This document shows, piece by piece, positions 16,916 to 28,506 of a stretch of DNA of 64,000 bases. The position numbers and the translations under genes were made by a program. The notes below the pieces were generated by a model, which was not told the DNA's origin, searched no databases, and saw only the letters and a list, made by a program, of their open reading frames with translations. The stretch is taken from contig NZ_JAHWGP010000006.1 in NCBI RefSeq assembly GCF_020873915.1, positions 202,718 through 266,717 on the forward strand. Reading direction: 5' to 3'. Source of the stretch: Streptomyces sp. DH5 (GTDB taxonomy: Bacteria > Actinomycetota > Actinomycetes > Streptomycetales > Streptomycetaceae). Numbering within the stretch: the first letter of the stretch is position 1; each line of letters opens with the position of its first letter.

Positions 16916-17085
16916 CGACCCCACTCTACGGAGAACCGTGCATACCGGGCATCGATCAAAAGGTGGAGACCGGCACCGACCCTTCGATTCGCAAAGTCCC
17001 CTCGTGGGTGCGATGCCCCCGCGCCCAGCCGGACGGGACGGTGGGAGCACACCGTTTCCACCGATCGAAGGGACAGGTCAGGGCA

Positions 17086-18177
17086 ATGTACGTCGGCTGG
17101 AGGGACCTCACGTTCGCCAAGGGGCGATTCGCCCTGATGGGCGCCGTCGTCGTCCTGATCACCCTGCTGGTCGGTCTGCTGTCCGGCCTGACCGCCGGAC
17201 TCGCCCGGGAGAACGTCTCCGCCGTCACCGGGCTGCCCGCCGACCGGGTCGCCTTCGCCGCCCCCGCCGACGGCCAGGGCCTCTCGTACGCCGACTCCAC
17301 CGTCACCGAGCCGCAGTGGCGGCGGTGGGCGAACACCCCCGGAGTGACGCGCGCGGAACCCCTCGGCATCACCACCACCAGGGCGACCGCCGGCGCGCGC
17401 ACCACCGGCGTCTCCGTCTTCGGTGTCCTGCCGGGCTCCCCGCTGGCCCCCCACGGCACCCGGATCGCGGACGGCACGGTGGTCGTGTCGGCCGCCGCGG
17501 CCGAGGCGCTCGGCGTCGGCGCGGACGACCCCGTCACCCTCGCCGGCCGGAAGCTGACCGTCGCCGCCACGAGCGCACGGGCCTCCTTCAGCCACACCCC
17601 CGTCGTCTGGACGTCCCTGCGCACCTGGAACGCCGTCGCCCCGCCCGCCGCCGCCCGCGACGGCGGTCCCACCGCCACCGTCATCGCCCTGGACACCGGC
17701 CCGGGCGCCGACCTCCCGGCCGGTGACCGCGCCGCCGGCACCCGGACCGTCACCAAGGACGACTCCCTCTCCGCGATCGGCTCCTACAGCTCGGAGAACG
17801 GCTCACTGCAGCTGATGCGCGGCTTCCTGTTCGCCATCTCCGCCCTGGTCGTCGGCGCCTTCTTCACCGTCTGGACCATCCAGCGCGGCGCCGACGTCGC
17901 CGTGCTGAAGGCACTCGGCGCACCCACGCGCCGGCTGCTGGCCGACGCCCTCGGCCAGGCCCTGGTGCTGCTCACCGGCGGGACCCTGGCCGGCACCGCC
18001 CTCGCCGCCGCGATCGGTGCCGCCGTCTCCGGCTCCGCCGTCCCCTTCGCCCTGACCCCCGCGACCGTGCTGGTCCCCGCCGCCGTGACGGTCGTCCTCG
18101 GCGCGCTCGGGGCGGCCCTGTCCGTCCGCCGCATCACGTCCGTCGACCCGCTGACCGCCCTGGGGAGCGTCCGATGA
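17086..18177 (+). CDS. ABC exporter permease, FtsX/MacB-like
   Basis: 363 residues from ATG 17086 (MYVGWRDLTFAKGRFALMG). The first helix spans about residues 18-38. A ~200-residue extracytoplasmic domain follows, then three C-terminal helices (GFLFAISALVVGAFFTVW, ALGQALVLLTGG, TVLVPAAVTVVLGALG), the DevC/FtsX layout. The segment KALGAPTRRLLADAL between helices is the conserved cytoplasmic loop of the family. It overlaps the ATPase gene by four bases. The substrate is unknown. Confidence 0.9.
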   Translation: MYVGWRDLTFAKGRFALMGAVVVLITLLVGLLSGLTAGLARENVSAVTGLPADRVAFAAPADGQGLSYADSTVTEPQWRRWANTPGVTRAEPLGITTTRATAGARTTGVSVFGVLPGSPLAPHGTRIADGTVVVSAAAAEALGVGADDPVTLAGRKLTVAATSARASFSHTPVVWTSLRTWNAVAPPAAARDGGPTATVIALDTGPGADLPAGDRAAGTRTVTKDDSLSAIGSYSSENGSLQLMRGFLFAISALVVGAFFTVWTIQRGADVAVLKALGAPTRRLLADALGQALVLLTGGTLAGTALAAAIGAAVSGSAVPFALTPATVLVPAAVTVVLGALGAALSVRRITSVDPLTALGSVR

Positions 18178-18857
18178 GCCTCGAACTGACCGACATCACC
18201 CTCACCTACCCCGACGGCGACACCCGGCTGACCGCCCTCGACCGGGTCACCCTGCACGTCCCCCGCGGCAGCGTCACCGCCGTCGTCGGACCCTCCGGTT
18301 CCGGCAAGTCCAGCCTGCTCGCCGTCGCGGCCACCCTCGTCGCCCCCGACTCCGGCACCGTCACCGTCGACGGCCGTCCGACCACCGGTCTGGGCCGCGG
18401 GGACCTCACCGACCTCCGCCGCCGCGCCATCGGCATCGTCTTCCAGCAGCCCAACCTGCTGCCCTCCCTCACCGCCGTCGAACAGCTCCAGGTCATGGCC
18501 GCGATCGACGGCCGCTCACCACGCGCCGCCCACGGCCGGGCGATGGAACTGCTCGACGCCGTCGGCCTCGCCGACCGGGCCGGCCGCCGCCCCCACCAGC
18601 TCTCCGGCGGCCAGCGCCAGCGGGTGAACATCGCCCGCGCGCTGATGAACGACCCCACCGTCCTGCTGGTCGACGAACCCACCAGCGCCCTCGACCGCGA
18701 GCGCGGCGCCGCCGTCGTGGACCTGCTCACCCGGCTCACCCACCGGCGTGCCACCGCCACCGTCCTGGTCACCCACGACCGCGGCCTGCTCACCGCCGTC
18801 GACCGGATCGCCGAGGTCCACGACGGCCGGCTCACCCTCCCGGCGCCGGCCCCCTGA
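18174..18857 (+). CDS. ABC exporter ATPase (LolD/DevA-like)
   Basis: 227 residues. Walker A GPSGSGKSS, Q-loop FQQPNLLPSL, signature LSGGQRQRV, Walker B VLLVDEPTSALD and the switch histidine in VTHD are all intact. It is translated in overlap with the permease and should power it. Together with the divergent kinase/regulator pair it looks like a stress- or peptide-responsive export module. Confidence 0.95.
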   Translation: MSLELTDITLTYPDGDTRLTALDRVTLHVPRGSVTAVVGPSGSGKSSLLAVAATLVAPDSGTVTVDGRPTTGLGRGDLTDLRRRAIGIVFQQPNLLPSLTAVEQLQVMAAIDGRSPRAAHGRAMELLDAVGLADRAGRRPHQLSGGQRQRVNIARALMNDPTVLLVDEPTSALDRERGAAVVDLLTRLTHRRATATVLVTHDRGLLTAVDRIAEVHDGRLTLPAPAP

Positions 18858-18990
18858 GCGGACGTATCGGCCGAACGGCCGCACGAAGGGTGGTGGGGTC
18901 GCTACGAATCGGGTACATACGATCGGGTAGCTCCCGTCAGTAACGCACGACTCCGCACGACTCCACCCACTTCGCGGCGAGGTGAGCCTC

Positions 18991-20934
18991 ATGTCCGCAG
19001 TACCCGAGTCCCCGTCCCGGCCCACGGTCACCGAACGGGAGGCCCGCGAGGTCGCGGAGGCCGCCCGCGAGCAGGACTGGCGCAAGCCCAGCTTCGCCAA
19101 GGAACTGTTCCTCGGCCGCTTCCGGCTCGACCTGATCCACCCCCACCCCCTGCCCGTCGACGACGACGTCCAGCGCGGCGAGGAGTTCCTCGCCAAGCTC
19201 CGCGACTTCTGCGAGACGAAGATCGACGGCGCCACGATCGAACGCGACGCCCGCATCCCCGACGAGGTGATCACCGGACTCAAGGAGCTCGGCGCCCTCG
19301 GCATGAAGATCGACACCAGGTACGGCGGTCTCGGCCTCACCCAGGTCTACTACAACAAGGCCCTCGCCCTGGTCGGCTCCGCCAGCCCCGCGATCGGCGC
19401 CCTGCTCTCCGCCCACCAGTCGATCGGCGTCCCGCAGCCGCTGAAGATCTTCGGCACGCGCGAGCAGAAGGAGACGTTCCTCCCGCGCTGCGCCCGCACC
19501 GACATCTCGGCCTTCCTGCTCACCGAGCCGGACGTCGGCTCCGACCCGGCCCGCCTGGCCACCACCGCCGTCCCCGAGGACGGGGGAGACTACGTCCTCG
19601 ACGGCGTGAAGCTGTGGACCACCAACGGCGTGGTCGCCGACCTCCTCGTCGTCATGGCGCGCGTGCCCAGGTCCGAGGGCCACCGGGGCGGCATCACCGC
19701 GTTCGTCGTCGAGGCCGCCTCCGAGGGCGTCACCGTCGAGAACCGCAACACCTTCATGGGCCTGCGCGGACTGGAGAACGGCGTCACCCGCTTCCACCGG
19801 GTGCGCGTCCCGGCCTCCCAGCGCATCGGCGAGGAGGGCCAGGGCCTGAAGATCGCGCTCACCACGCTGAACACCGGCCGGCTGTCACTGCCCGCGATGT
19901 GCGTCGGCTCCGGCAAGTGGTGCCTGAAGATCGCCCGCGAGTGGTCGGCGGCCCGCGAGCAGTGGGGCAAGCCGGTGGCGCTGCACGAGGCCGTCGGCTC
20001 CAAGATCGCGTTCATCGCGGCCACCACCTTCGCCCTGGAGGCCGTGGTCGACCTCTCCTCGCAGATGGCCGACGAGGACCGCAACGACATCCGCATCGAG
20101 GCCGCCCTCGCCAAGCTGTACGGCTCGGAGATGGCCTGCCTGATGGCCGACGAACTGGTCCAGATCCGCGGCGGACGCGGCTTCGAGACCGCCGAGTCCC
20201 TGCGCGCCCGCGGAGAACGCGCCGTCCCCGCCGAGCAGATGCTGCGCGACCTGCGCATCAACCGCATCTTCGAGGGCTCCACCGAGATCATGCACCTGCT
20301 GATCGCACGCGAGGCCGTCGACGCCCACCTGTCGGTCGCCGGGGACCTGATCGACCCGGACAAGTCCCTCGGCGACAAGGCGAAGGCCGGCGCGGGAGCG
20401 GGCCTCTTCTACGCCAAGTGGCTGCCGAAACTCGTCGCCGGACCGGGTCAGCTCCCCACCTCCTACGGCGAGTTCAAACACGGCGTCGACCTGTCCGCGC
20501 ACCTGCGCTACGTCGAACGCACCTCCCGCAAGCTGGCCCGCTCCACCTTCTACGCCATGTCCCGCTGGCAGGGGAGGATGGAGACCAAGCAGGGCTTCCT
20601 GGGCCGGATCGTCGACATCGGCGCCGAACTGTTCGCGATGAGCGCCGCCTGCGTCCGCGCGGAACTGCTCCGCAGCCGCGGTGAGAACGGCCGTGAGGCG
20701 TACCAGCTCGCCGACGCCTTCTGCCACCAGGCCCGCATCCGCGTCGAGGAACTCTTCGGCCGGCTGTGGTCCAACACCGACGACCTCGACCGCAAGGTCG
20801 TCAAGGGCGTGCTCTCCGGCACCTACGCATGGCTCGAACAGGGAGTCGTCGACCCCTCCGACGACGGACCCTGGATCGCCGACGCCACCCCGGGCCCGTC
20901 CGAACGCGAGAACGTCCACCGGCCGATCCGCTGA
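18991..20934 (+). CDS. Acyl-CoA dehydrogenase family flavoprotein
   Basis: 647 residues. ATG 18991 was chosen because GAGGTGA sits five bases before it; a GTG three codons upstream overlaps that ribosome site. The acyl-CoA dehydrogenase core covers residues ~60-430: FLLTEPDVGSD (FAD/substrate loop), NTGRLSLPA, QIRGGRGFETAESL, and FEGSTEIMHLLIAREAVD near the active site. A ~180-residue helical C-terminal extension makes it longer than standard 380-residue enzymes, as in VLCAD-like or FadE-like proteins. It probably oxidises acyl-CoA at C2-C3. The neighbours do not indicate a substrate. Confidence 0.87.
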   Translation: MSAVPESPSRPTVTEREAREVAEAAREQDWRKPSFAKELFLGRFRLDLIHPHPLPVDDDVQRGEEFLAKLRDFCETKIDGATIERDARIPDEVITGLKELGALGMKIDTRYGGLGLTQVYYNKALALVGSASPAIGALLSAHQSIGVPQPLKIFGTREQKETFLPRCARTDISAFLLTEPDVGSDPARLATTAVPEDGGDYVLDGVKLWTTNGVVADLLVVMARVPRSEGHRGGITAFVVEAASEGVTVENRNTFMGLRGLENGVTRFHRVRVPASQRIGEEGQGLKIALTTLNTGRLSLPAMCVGSGKWCLKIAREWSAAREQWGKPVALHEAVGSKIAFIAATTFALEAVVDLSSQMADEDRNDIRIEAALAKLYGSEMACLMADELVQIRGGRGFETAESLRARGERAVPAEQMLRDLRINRIFEGSTEIMHLLIAREAVDAHLSVAGDLIDPDKSLGDKAKAGAGAGLFYAKWLPKLVAGPGQLPTSYGEFKHGVDLSAHLRYVERTSRKLARSTFYAMSRWQGRMETKQGFLGRIVDIGAELFAMSAACVRAELLRSRGENGREAYQLADAFCHQARIRVEELFGRLWSNTDDLDRKVVKGVLSGTYAWLEQGVVDPSDDGPWIADATPGPSERENVHRPIR

Positions 20935-21086
20935 GCCGCGCGGCCCGCACCCCCTTCCGGCGGTGCTCCCCCGGGCGGGGCGGCATCCGTACGACCGCGT
21001 CCCCCCGCCCGGCCGGGCAGGGGGACGCCGGGCCGGGAGCCGGGGCGGGGCCCCGGCGGCGCGCGGGACCGGACACAATGGGGGCC

Positions 21087-22349
21087 ATGACCGACGCTCC
21101 AGCCCCCCTCGCCGATCCGCACCTGGTGTACGACCCCGTGGTGGGAGACGGCCCGAAGGACGTGGTGATCCTCGGCTCCACCGGTTCGATCGGCACCCAG
21201 GCCATCGACCTCGTGCTGCGCAACCCCGACCGCTTCCGGGTCACCGGCCTGTCCGCCAACGGCGGCCGGGTCGCCCTCCTCGCCGAGCAGGCCCGCCTGC
21301 TGCGGGTGCGCACGGTCGCCGTCGCCCGCGAGGACGTCGTACCGGCGCTGCGCGAGGCGCTGTCCGCCGAGTACGGCACGGGGGAGCCGCTGCCGGAGAT
21401 CCTCGCCGGAGCGGACGCGGCCACCGAGCTCGCCGCCTCCGACTGCCACACCGTCCTCAACGGCATCACCGGCTCCATCGGCCTCGCCCCGACCCTCGCC
21501 GCCCTGGAGGCGGGCCGCACCCTCGCGCTCGCCAACAAGGAGTCGCTCATCGTCGGCGGCCCGCTGGTCAAGGCGCTCGCCGAGCCCGGGCAGATCATCC
21601 CGGTCGACTCCGAGCACGCCGCCCTCTTCCAGGCGCTGGCCGCCGGCACCCGCGCCGACGTCGCGAAGCTCGTCGTCACCGCCTCCGGCGGGCCCTTCCG
21701 CGGCCGCACCAGGGAGCAGCTGGCCGGCGTCACCGTCGAGGACGCCCTCGCCCACCCCACCTGGGCCATGGGCCCGGTCATCACGATCAACTCCGCGACC
21801 CTCGTCAACAAGGGCCTGGAGGTCATCGAGGCGCACCTCCTCTACGACATTCCCTTCGACCGCATTGAGGTCGTCGTGCACCCGCAGTCGTATGTCCACT
21901 CGATGGTCGAGTTCACGGACGGATCGACACTGGCCCAGGCGACACCCCCCGACATGCGGGGGCCCATCGCCATCGGCCTCGGCTGGCCCGAAAGGGTCCC
22001 GGACGCCGCCCCGGTCTTCGACTGGAGCAAGGCGTCCACCTGGGAGTTCCACCCCCTCGACAACGAGGCCTTCCCCTCGGTGAACCTCGCCCGGCACGTC
22101 GGCGAGCTCGCGGGAACGGCCCCGGCGGTGTTCAATGCGGCGAACGAGGAGTGCGTCGAGGCCTTCCGCTCCGGCGCGCTGCCGTACCTCGGGATCATGG
22201 AGACGGTCACCCGGGTCGTCGAGGAACACGGCACCCCGGCGACGGGAACCTCCCTGACCGTGTCGGACGTCCTCGAAGCGGAGACCTGGGCCCGGACCAG
22301 GGCCCGGGAACTGACAGTCCGGACGGCGAGCGCGGAGGCGCGTGCATGA
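21087..22349 (+). CDS. dxr: 1-deoxy-D-xylulose-5-phosphate reductoisomerase
   Basis: 420 residues. It converts DXP to 2-C-methyl-erythritol 4-phosphate, the first committed step of the MEP isoprenoid pathway, using NADPH. The NADPH loop is [24 protein letters not shown] and [10 protein letters not shown] are metal/substrate motifs, and [12 protein letters not shown] is also conserved. An in-frame ATG three codons upstream is an alternative start. It overlaps the site-2 protease by four bases, and ispG is the next gene but one, so two MEP enzymes flank the protease. Confidence 0.96.
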   Translation: MTDAPAPLADPHLVYDPVVGDGPKDVVILGSTGSIGTQAIDLVLRNPDRFRVTGLSANGGRVALLAEQARLLRVRTVAVAREDVVPALREALSAEYGTGEPLPEILAGADAATELAASDCHTVLNGITGSIGLAPTLAALEAGRTLALANKESLIVGGPLVKALAEPGQIIPVDSEHAALFQALAAGTRADVAKLVVTASGGPFRGRTREQLAGVTVEDALAHPTWAMGPVITINSATLVNKGLEVIEAHLLYDIPFDRIEVVVHPQSYVHSMVEFTDGSTLAQATPPDMRGPIAIGLGWPERVPDAAPVFDWSKASTWEFHPLDNEAFPSVNLARHVGELAGTAPAVFNAANEECVEAFRSGALPYLGIMETVTRVVEEHGTPATGTSLTVSDVLEAETWARTRARELTVRTASAEARA

Positions 22350-23650
22350 CGATCGTGATGTTCATCCTCGGCATAGTCGTCTTCGCGGTCGGCCTGCTGT
22401 TCTCCATCGCCTGGCACGAACTCGGGCACCTGTCCACGGCCAAGATGTTCGGCATCCGCGTACCCCAGTACATGGTCGGCTTCGGGCCGACCCTGTGGTC
22501 CCGGCACAGGGGCGAGACCGAGTACGGCGTCAAGGCGATCCCCCTCGGCGGCTACATCCGCATGATCGGCATGTTCCCGCCCGGTCCCGACGGCCGGGTG
22601 GAGGCCCGTTCCACCTCACCGTGGCGCGGCATGATCGAGGACGCCCGCTCCGCCGCCTTCGAGGAGCTGCGGCCCGGCGACGAGAAGCGGCTGTTCTACA
22701 CGCGCAAGCCGTGGAAACGCGTCGTCGTCATGTTCGCGGGCCCGTTCATGAACCTGATCCTCGCGGCCGTGCTGTTCCTCACCGTGCTGATGGGCTTCGG
22801 CATCCAGCAGCAGACCACCACCGTGAGCTCGGTCTCCCAGTGCGTGATCTCACAGAGCGAGAACCGCGACGACTGCGAGAAGTCCGACCCGCAGTCCCCG
22901 GCCGCGGCGGCCGGCATGAAGGCCGAGGACCGGATCGTCGCCTTCGACGGCGTCAGGACCGACGACTGGGCCACCCTCTCCGACCTCATCCGGGACAGCG
23001 CAGGCAAGAGCGTGCCGATCGTCGTGGACCGCGACGGCCGGGAGGTCACCCTCCAGGCGAAGATCGCCACCAACCTGGTCGCCAAGAAGGACGGCAACGG
23101 CGCCTACGTCGAGGGCGAGTACGTCAAGGCCGGCTTCCTCGGCTTCAGCGCGGCCACCGGCGTCGTCAAACAGGACCTCGGCGAATCCGTGGTCTGGATG
23201 ACCGACCGGGTCGGCGACGCCGTCGACTCCCTCGCCGCCCTGCCGTCCAAGATCCCCGCCCTGTGGGACGCCGCCTTCGGCGACGGCCCGCGCGAACAGG
23301 ACTCGCCCATGGGGGTCGTCGGGGCCGCCCGGGTCGGCGGCGAGATCGCCACCCTGGAGATCCCCGCCTCACAGCAGATGGCCATGTTCGTGATGCTGCT
23401 CGCGGGCTTCAATCTCTCCCTGTTCCTGTTCAACATGCTCCCGCTGCTCCCGCTCGACGGCGGACACATCGCGGGCGCCCTGTGGGAGTCGCTGCGCCGC
23501 AACCTCGCCAGGCTGCTGCGCCGCCCCGACCCGGGACCGTTCGACGTGGCGAAACTGATGCCGGTCGCCTATGTCGTGGCCGGGATCTTCGTCTGCTTCA
23601 CCATCCTCGTCCTGATCGCGGACGTGGTGAACCCGGTGAGGATCTCCTAG
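22346..23650 (+). CDS. rseP: Site-2 intramembrane zinc metalloprotease (RseP/Rip1 family)
   Basis: 434 residues. The zinc site HELGH (His24, Glu25, His28) lies in the first helix and the third ligand region [15 protein letters not shown] in the last third. A PDZ domain lies between ([18 protein letters not shown]). Four membrane helices are expected. These enzymes cut anti-sigma factors or other membrane proteins within the bilayer. The dxr-protease-ispG order is conserved in actinobacteria. Translation is coupled to dxr by ATGA. Confidence 0.93.
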   Translation: MTIVMFILGIVVFAVGLLFSIAWHELGHLSTAKMFGIRVPQYMVGFGPTLWSRHRGETEYGVKAIPLGGYIRMIGMFPPGPDGRVEARSTSPWRGMIEDARSAAFEELRPGDEKRLFYTRKPWKRVVVMFAGPFMNLILAAVLFLTVLMGFGIQQQTTTVSSVSQCVISQSENRDDCEKSDPQSPAAAAGMKAEDRIVAFDGVRTDDWATLSDLIRDSAGKSVPIVVDRDGREVTLQAKIATNLVAKKDGNGAYVEGEYVKAGFLGFSAATGVVKQDLGESVVWMTDRVGDAVDSLAALPSKIPALWDAAFGDGPREQDSPMGVVGAARVGGEIATLEIPASQQMAMFVMLLAGFNLSLFLFNMLPLLPLDGGHIAGALWESLRRNLARLLRRPDPGPFDVAKLMPVAYVVAGIFVCFTILVLIADVVNPVRIS

Positions 23651-23677
23651 CGGCCGACCCCGCCACCCGCCGTTCAC

Positions 23678-23709
23678 GACGGCCTGGAACCCTTGGGTTC
23701 CGGGCCGTC
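23678..23709 (+). terminator. Hairpin terminator after the site-2 protease
   Basis: Fifteen-base arms (GACGGCCTGGAACCC / GGGTTCCGGGCCGTC) with one G-T pair and a 2-base loop, followed by CGCCCTTT. ispG is therefore probably transcribed from its own promoter within 23710-23833. Confidence 0.65.
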
Positions 23710-23833
23710 GCCCTTTGAGCGGGTTCACGGGCACGATGTGCCCGGGCGGCGGCCGGTACCGTAATCTCGGAGCCCGGGGCCCGCTGCTCACGGGGAGCCG
23801 GAGCTCGATCCACGACTTGGGGTTGCACAGCAG

Positions 23834-24991
<1,158 letters not shown>

Positions 24992-25141
24992 CGGCCGCGC
25001 CGGGTGCCGGCCGGGGCGGACAGCCCGCTCCGGCGCCCGGGGACCAGCCGGTCCGGGGCCTGACCGGGGCGGCGCTGCCCGGCTTCCGCGGGTACAGTGC
25101 GGAAATCAGGCAGACCCTTTTGTGTGAGGCCCCCGCTTTTG

Positions 25142-25987
25142 TTGACGCAGACCACTTCACGGGTCCTCGAGCCGAGCGACCTGGCCGCAGCCCTCGCCGT
25201 CCTCGACCGCGAGCCGGTCGCGAACGCCTTCGTGACGGCCCGGGTCCAGATCGCCGGCCTGGACCCCTGGCGGCTGGGCGGCGAGATGTGGGGCTGGTAC
25301 GAGGGGGGCGTCCTGACCTCCCTCTGCTACGCCGGCGCCAACCTGGTGCCGATCTGCGCCACCCCCCGGGCCGTGCGGGCCTTCGCCGACCGCGCCCGCA
25401 GGGCCGGGCGCCGCTGCTCCTCCATCGTCGGCCCGGCCGAGCCCACCGCCGAACTGTGGCGGCTGCTCGAACCCCAGTGGGGCCCGGCCCGCGAGGTCCG
25501 CACCCACCAGCCCCTCATGGTCACCGACCGCATGCCCCGCACCGTCGCCCCGGACCCCCGCGTCCGCCGCGTCCGCAAGGACGAACTGGAGACGATCATG
25601 CCGGCGTGCGTGGCGATGTTCACCGAGGAGGTCGGCATCTCCCCGCTGGCCGGCGACGGGGGCCTGCTCTACCAGGCCCGGGTCGCCGAACTCGTCGGCG
25701 CCGGACGCTCCTTCGCCCGCTTCGACGCCGACGGCAAGGTCGTCTTCAAGGCCGAGATCGGCGCCGCGACCGACCGCGCCTGCCAGATCCAGGGCGTGTG
25801 GGTGGCCCCCGGACACCGGGGCAACGGCGTCGCCGCCCCCGGCATGGCGGCCGTACTGCGCTACGCCCTCACCGACGTCGCCCCCGTGGCGAGCCTCTAC
25901 GTCAACGACTTCAACACCCCCGCCCGCAGGACGTACGAGAGGGTCGGCTTCCAAGAGGTCGGAGCCTTCATGAGCGTGCTGTTCTGA
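25142..25987 (+). CDS. GNAT-family N-acetyltransferase with N-terminal DUF4081-like domain
   Basis: About 281 residues. TTG 25142 is preferred. An in-frame GTG at 25097 overlaps TACAGT at 25093-25098, which looks like a -10 promoter element, and the added N-terminal residues look noncoding. The first ~140 residues match the DUF4081 domain found before GNAT domains in actinobacteria. The acetyl-CoA loop is VWVAPGHRGNGVAAPG, and LYVNDFNTPARRTYERVGF ends the fold. The substrate is unknown. It lies beside a second GNAT gene and upstream of proS. Confidence 0.8.
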   Translation: MTQTTSRVLEPSDLAAALAVLDREPVANAFVTARVQIAGLDPWRLGGEMWGWYEGGVLTSLCYAGANLVPICATPRAVRAFADRARRAGRRCSSIVGPAEPTAELWRLLEPQWGPAREVRTHQPLMVTDRMPRTVAPDPRVRRVRKDELETIMPACVAMFTEEVGISPLAGDGGLLYQARVAELVGAGRSFARFDADGKVVFKAEIGAATDRACQIQGVWVAPGHRGNGVAAPGMAAVLRYALTDVAPVASLYVNDFNTPARRTYERVGFQEVGAFMSVLF

Positions 25988-26014
25988 CCGGCGCGCCCCT
26001 GTAGTCTCCCCGGC

Positions 26015-26581
26015 ATGCTGCGCTTCCCCGGTCACGACCGCTCCGAGCCCCACGACATCGTGATCGGCCCCCTCGACCTGCCCGGTCACGTCGACGAGGC
26101 ACTCGCGGTGCAGGCGGTGGCGTTCGGGCTCGGCCCCGACGAGGTGGCCGTCCGCCGGCAGATCGTGCTGCGCCACATGACCTTCCCCGGCGCCCGGGCC
26201 TTCGGCGCCACGGTCGGGAGCCGCCTCGTCGGCTTCGTCTACGGCATGCCCAACGACCGCACCCACTGGTGGTCCACCGTCGTCGAGCCCTATCTGCGCG
26301 CCCGCGGCCACGGCGACTGGCTCGACGACTCCTTCGTCATCACCGAGCTGCACGTCCACCCCCGCTACCAGAAACACGGCATCGGGCGCGCGCTGATCAC
26401 CACGATCACCGACGGCGCCGAACAGCCCCGCTCGATCCTCTCCGCCATCGACACCGAGAGCCCCGCCCGCCACCTCTACCGCTCCCTCGGCTACCAGGAC
26501 CTCGCCCTGCAGGTCCACTTCCCCAGCGCCGCCAGGCCGTACGCCGTCATGGGCGCCCCGCTGCCGCTGCCGCGCGGGTAG
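26015..26581 (+). CDS. GNAT-family N-acetyltransferase
   Basis: 188 residues. The acetyl-CoA-binding segment [19 protein letters not shown] and the C-terminal [12 protein letters not shown] are typical GNAT motifs. [24 protein letters not shown] is an insert before the core strand. It follows the other acetyltransferase by 27 bases on the same strand. The substrate is not recognisable. Confidence 0.82.
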   Translation: MLRFPGHDRSEPHDIVIGPLDLPGHVDEALAVQAVAFGLGPDEVAVRRQIVLRHMTFPGARAFGATVGSRLVGFVYGMPNDRTHWWSTVVEPYLRARGHGDWLDDSFVITELHVHPRYQKHGIGRALITTITDGAEQPRSILSAIDTESPARHLYRSLGYQDLALQVHFPSAARPYAVMGAPLPLPRG

Positions 26582-26645
26582 TGGACGGCGGACAATGGAT
26601 TTCCGCCGCCGCGTCCCGCCCGGCTAACCTCCCTGTCATCGACCC

Positions 26646-26686
26646 GCCCCCACTCTCGGCTGCGCTCGAGCGGGGGACCCCCAGCA
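26646..26686. repeat. Streptomyces-type interspersed repeat upstream of proS
   Basis: The segment CCCCACTCTCGGCTGCGCTC...GGGGGACCCCC belongs, from memory, to a repeat common upstream of streptomycete genes. It carries an imperfect inverted pair (CTCGG/GAGCG core) and ends 18 bases before the proS start, so it lies in the proS leader. Confidence 0.5.
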
Positions 26687-26703
26687 GCAGGAGTACGAGA
26701 ACC

Positions 26704-28404
26704 ATGCCGAACGCACCGGTCCAGCGCATGTCCCAGTTGATGGCGAAGACGCTGCGCGACGACCCGGCGGACGCCGAGGTCCTCAGCCACAAGCTGCTGG
26801 TCCGCGCGGGCTACGTGCGCCGTACCGCCGCCGGCATCTGGACGTGGCTGCCCCTCGGCAAGAAGGTCCTCGCCAACGTCGAGCGCATCGTCCGCGAGGA
26901 GATGGACGCCATCGGCGCCCAGGAGGTCCTGCTGCCCGCCCTGCTGCCGCGTGAGCCCTACGAGGCCACCGGCCGCTGGGACGAGTACGGCGCCGAGCTG
27001 TTCCGCCTCCAGGACCGCAAGGGCGGCGACTACCTCCTCGGCCCCACCCACGAGGAGATCTTCACCCTGATGGTGAAGGACCAGGCGTCCTCCTACAAGG
27101 ACCTGCCCGTGATCCTCTACCAGATCCAGACCAAGTTCCGCGACGAGGCCCGCCCCCGCGCCGGCATCCTGCGCGGCCGTGAGTTCCTCATGAAGGACTC
27201 CTACTCCTTCGACATCGAGGACGAGGGCCTCGCCCGGTCGTACGCCCTGCACCGCGCCGCCTACCAGAAGATCTTCGAGCGTCTCGGCCTCGACCACCGC
27301 ATCGTCGCGGCCACCGCGGGCGCCATGGGCGGCTCCAAGTCCGAGGAGTTCCTCGCCCCCGCCGAGGCCGGCGAGGACACCTTCGCCGACTGCCCGAACT
27401 GCGACTTCGCCGCCAACACCGAGGCCGTCGCGTACGGCCTGAAGGCGGTCGACGGCTCCGCGGTCCCGGCCGCCGAGGACATCCCCACCCCCGACACCCC
27501 GACCATCGAGACCCTTGCCGCGTCGCTCGGCGTGCCCGCCTCCGCCACGCTGAAGAACCTGCTGGTCAAGGTCGACGGCGAGATCGTCGCCGTGGGCGTG
27601 CCCGGTGACCGCGAGGTCGACATGGGCAAGGTCGAGGCGCACTTCGCCCCGGCCGCGGTGGAACTGGTCACCGAGGCCGACTTCGTCGCCCGCCCCGACC
27701 TGGTGCGCGGCTACGTCGGCCCGCAGGGCCTGGACAAGGTGACGTACATCGCCGACCCGCGTGTCGCACCCGGCACCGCCTGGATCACGGGCGCCAACAA
27801 GGCCGACACGCACGCGAAGAACGTGGTCGCCGGGCGTGACTTCGAGGTCGACGCGTACGTGGACGTCGTGGTGGTGCGGGAGGGCGACCCCTGCCCCGAG
27901 TGCGGCACGGGCCTGCGCCTGGACCGCGCTATCGAGATCGGCCACATCTTCCAGCTGGGCCGCAAGTACGCCGACGCCCTCAAGCTCGACGTCCTCGGCC
28001 AGAACGGCAAGCCGGTGCGCGTCACCATGGGCTCCTACGGCGTCGGCGTCTCCCGCGCGGTGGCGGCGCTCGCCGAGCAGACCGCCGACGACAAGGGCCT
28101 GTGCTGGCCCGCCGAGGTCGCCCCGGCCGACGTTCACGTGGTCGCCGCCGGCAAGGCGCTGCAGACGGAACTCGCGCTCGACGTCTCCGAGAAGCTGTCC
28201 GCCGCCGGACTCCGCGTCCTGGTCGACGACCGCGCGGGCGTCTCCCCGGGCGTGAAGTTCACCGACTCCGAGCTGATCGGCGTCCCGCAGATCCTGGTCG
28301 CGGGCCGCCGCGCCGCCGAGGGCATCGTCGAACTCAAGGACCGCCGCACCGGCGAACGCGAGGAACTCACCGTCGAGGAAGCAGTGACCCGCCTGACGGC
28401 CTGA
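26704..28404 (+). CDS. proS: Prolyl-tRNA synthetase (bacterial type, with editing insert)
   Basis: 566 residues, class II. It charges tRNA-Pro. The start is [17 protein letters not shown]. Motif 2 is [17 protein letters not shown] and motif 3 [17 protein letters not shown]. The YbaK-like editing domain that hydrolyses Ala-tRNA-Pro is inserted at residues ~245-385 ([21 protein letters not shown]). The C-terminal anticodon-binding domain starts near [13 protein letters not shown]. The length and order are standard for bacterial ProRS. Confidence 0.97.
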   Translation: MPNAPVQRMSQLMAKTLRDDPADAEVLSHKLLVRAGYVRRTAAGIWTWLPLGKKVLANVERIVREEMDAIGAQEVLLPALLPREPYEATGRWDEYGAELFRLQDRKGGDYLLGPTHEEIFTLMVKDQASSYKDLPVILYQIQTKFRDEARPRAGILRGREFLMKDSYSFDIEDEGLARSYALHRAAYQKIFERLGLDHRIVAATAGAMGGSKSEEFLAPAEAGEDTFADCPNCDFAANTEAVAYGLKAVDGSAVPAAEDIPTPDTPTIETLAASLGVPASATLKNLLVKVDGEIVAVGVPGDREVDMGKVEAHFAPAAVELVTEADFVARPDLVRGYVGPQGLDKVTYIADPRVAPGTAWITGANKADTHAKNVVAGRDFEVDAYVDVVVVREGDPCPECGTGLRLDRAIEIGHIFQLGRKYADALKLDVLGQNGKPVRVTMGSYGVGVSRAVAALAEQTADDKGLCWPAEVAPADVHVVAAGKALQTELALDVSEKLSAAGLRVLVDDRAGVSPGVKFTDSELIGVPQILVAGRRAAEGIVELKDRRTGEREELTVEEAVTRLTA

Positions 28405-28410
28405 CCCGAA

Positions 28411-28430
28411 CCGCGGGCAGCCGCCCGCGG
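28411..28430 (+). terminator. Short hairpin after proS
   Basis: CCGCGGGC, a 4-base loop AGCC, then GCCCGCGG: an 8-bp stem seven bases after the proS stop. No T-run. Confidence 0.45.
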
Positions 28431-28506
28431 CCAACAGGGCAGCACCCCCGCAGGCACGGGGCCGCACCCACGCGGTGCCGCCCCGAGCCGCGGACAGCCG
28501 TGCCGC

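Noticed and set aside
16916-17050. A 45-residue N-terminal extension of the histidine kinase
   Set aside because: It is Cys/Arg/Pro-rich, not conserved-looking, and would cover the divergent promoter region; ATG 16915 gives a normal kinase start.
25097-25141. An upstream GTG start for the DUF4081/GNAT gene
   Set aside because: It coincides with a likely -10 element (TACAGT), and the extra residues are not family-like.
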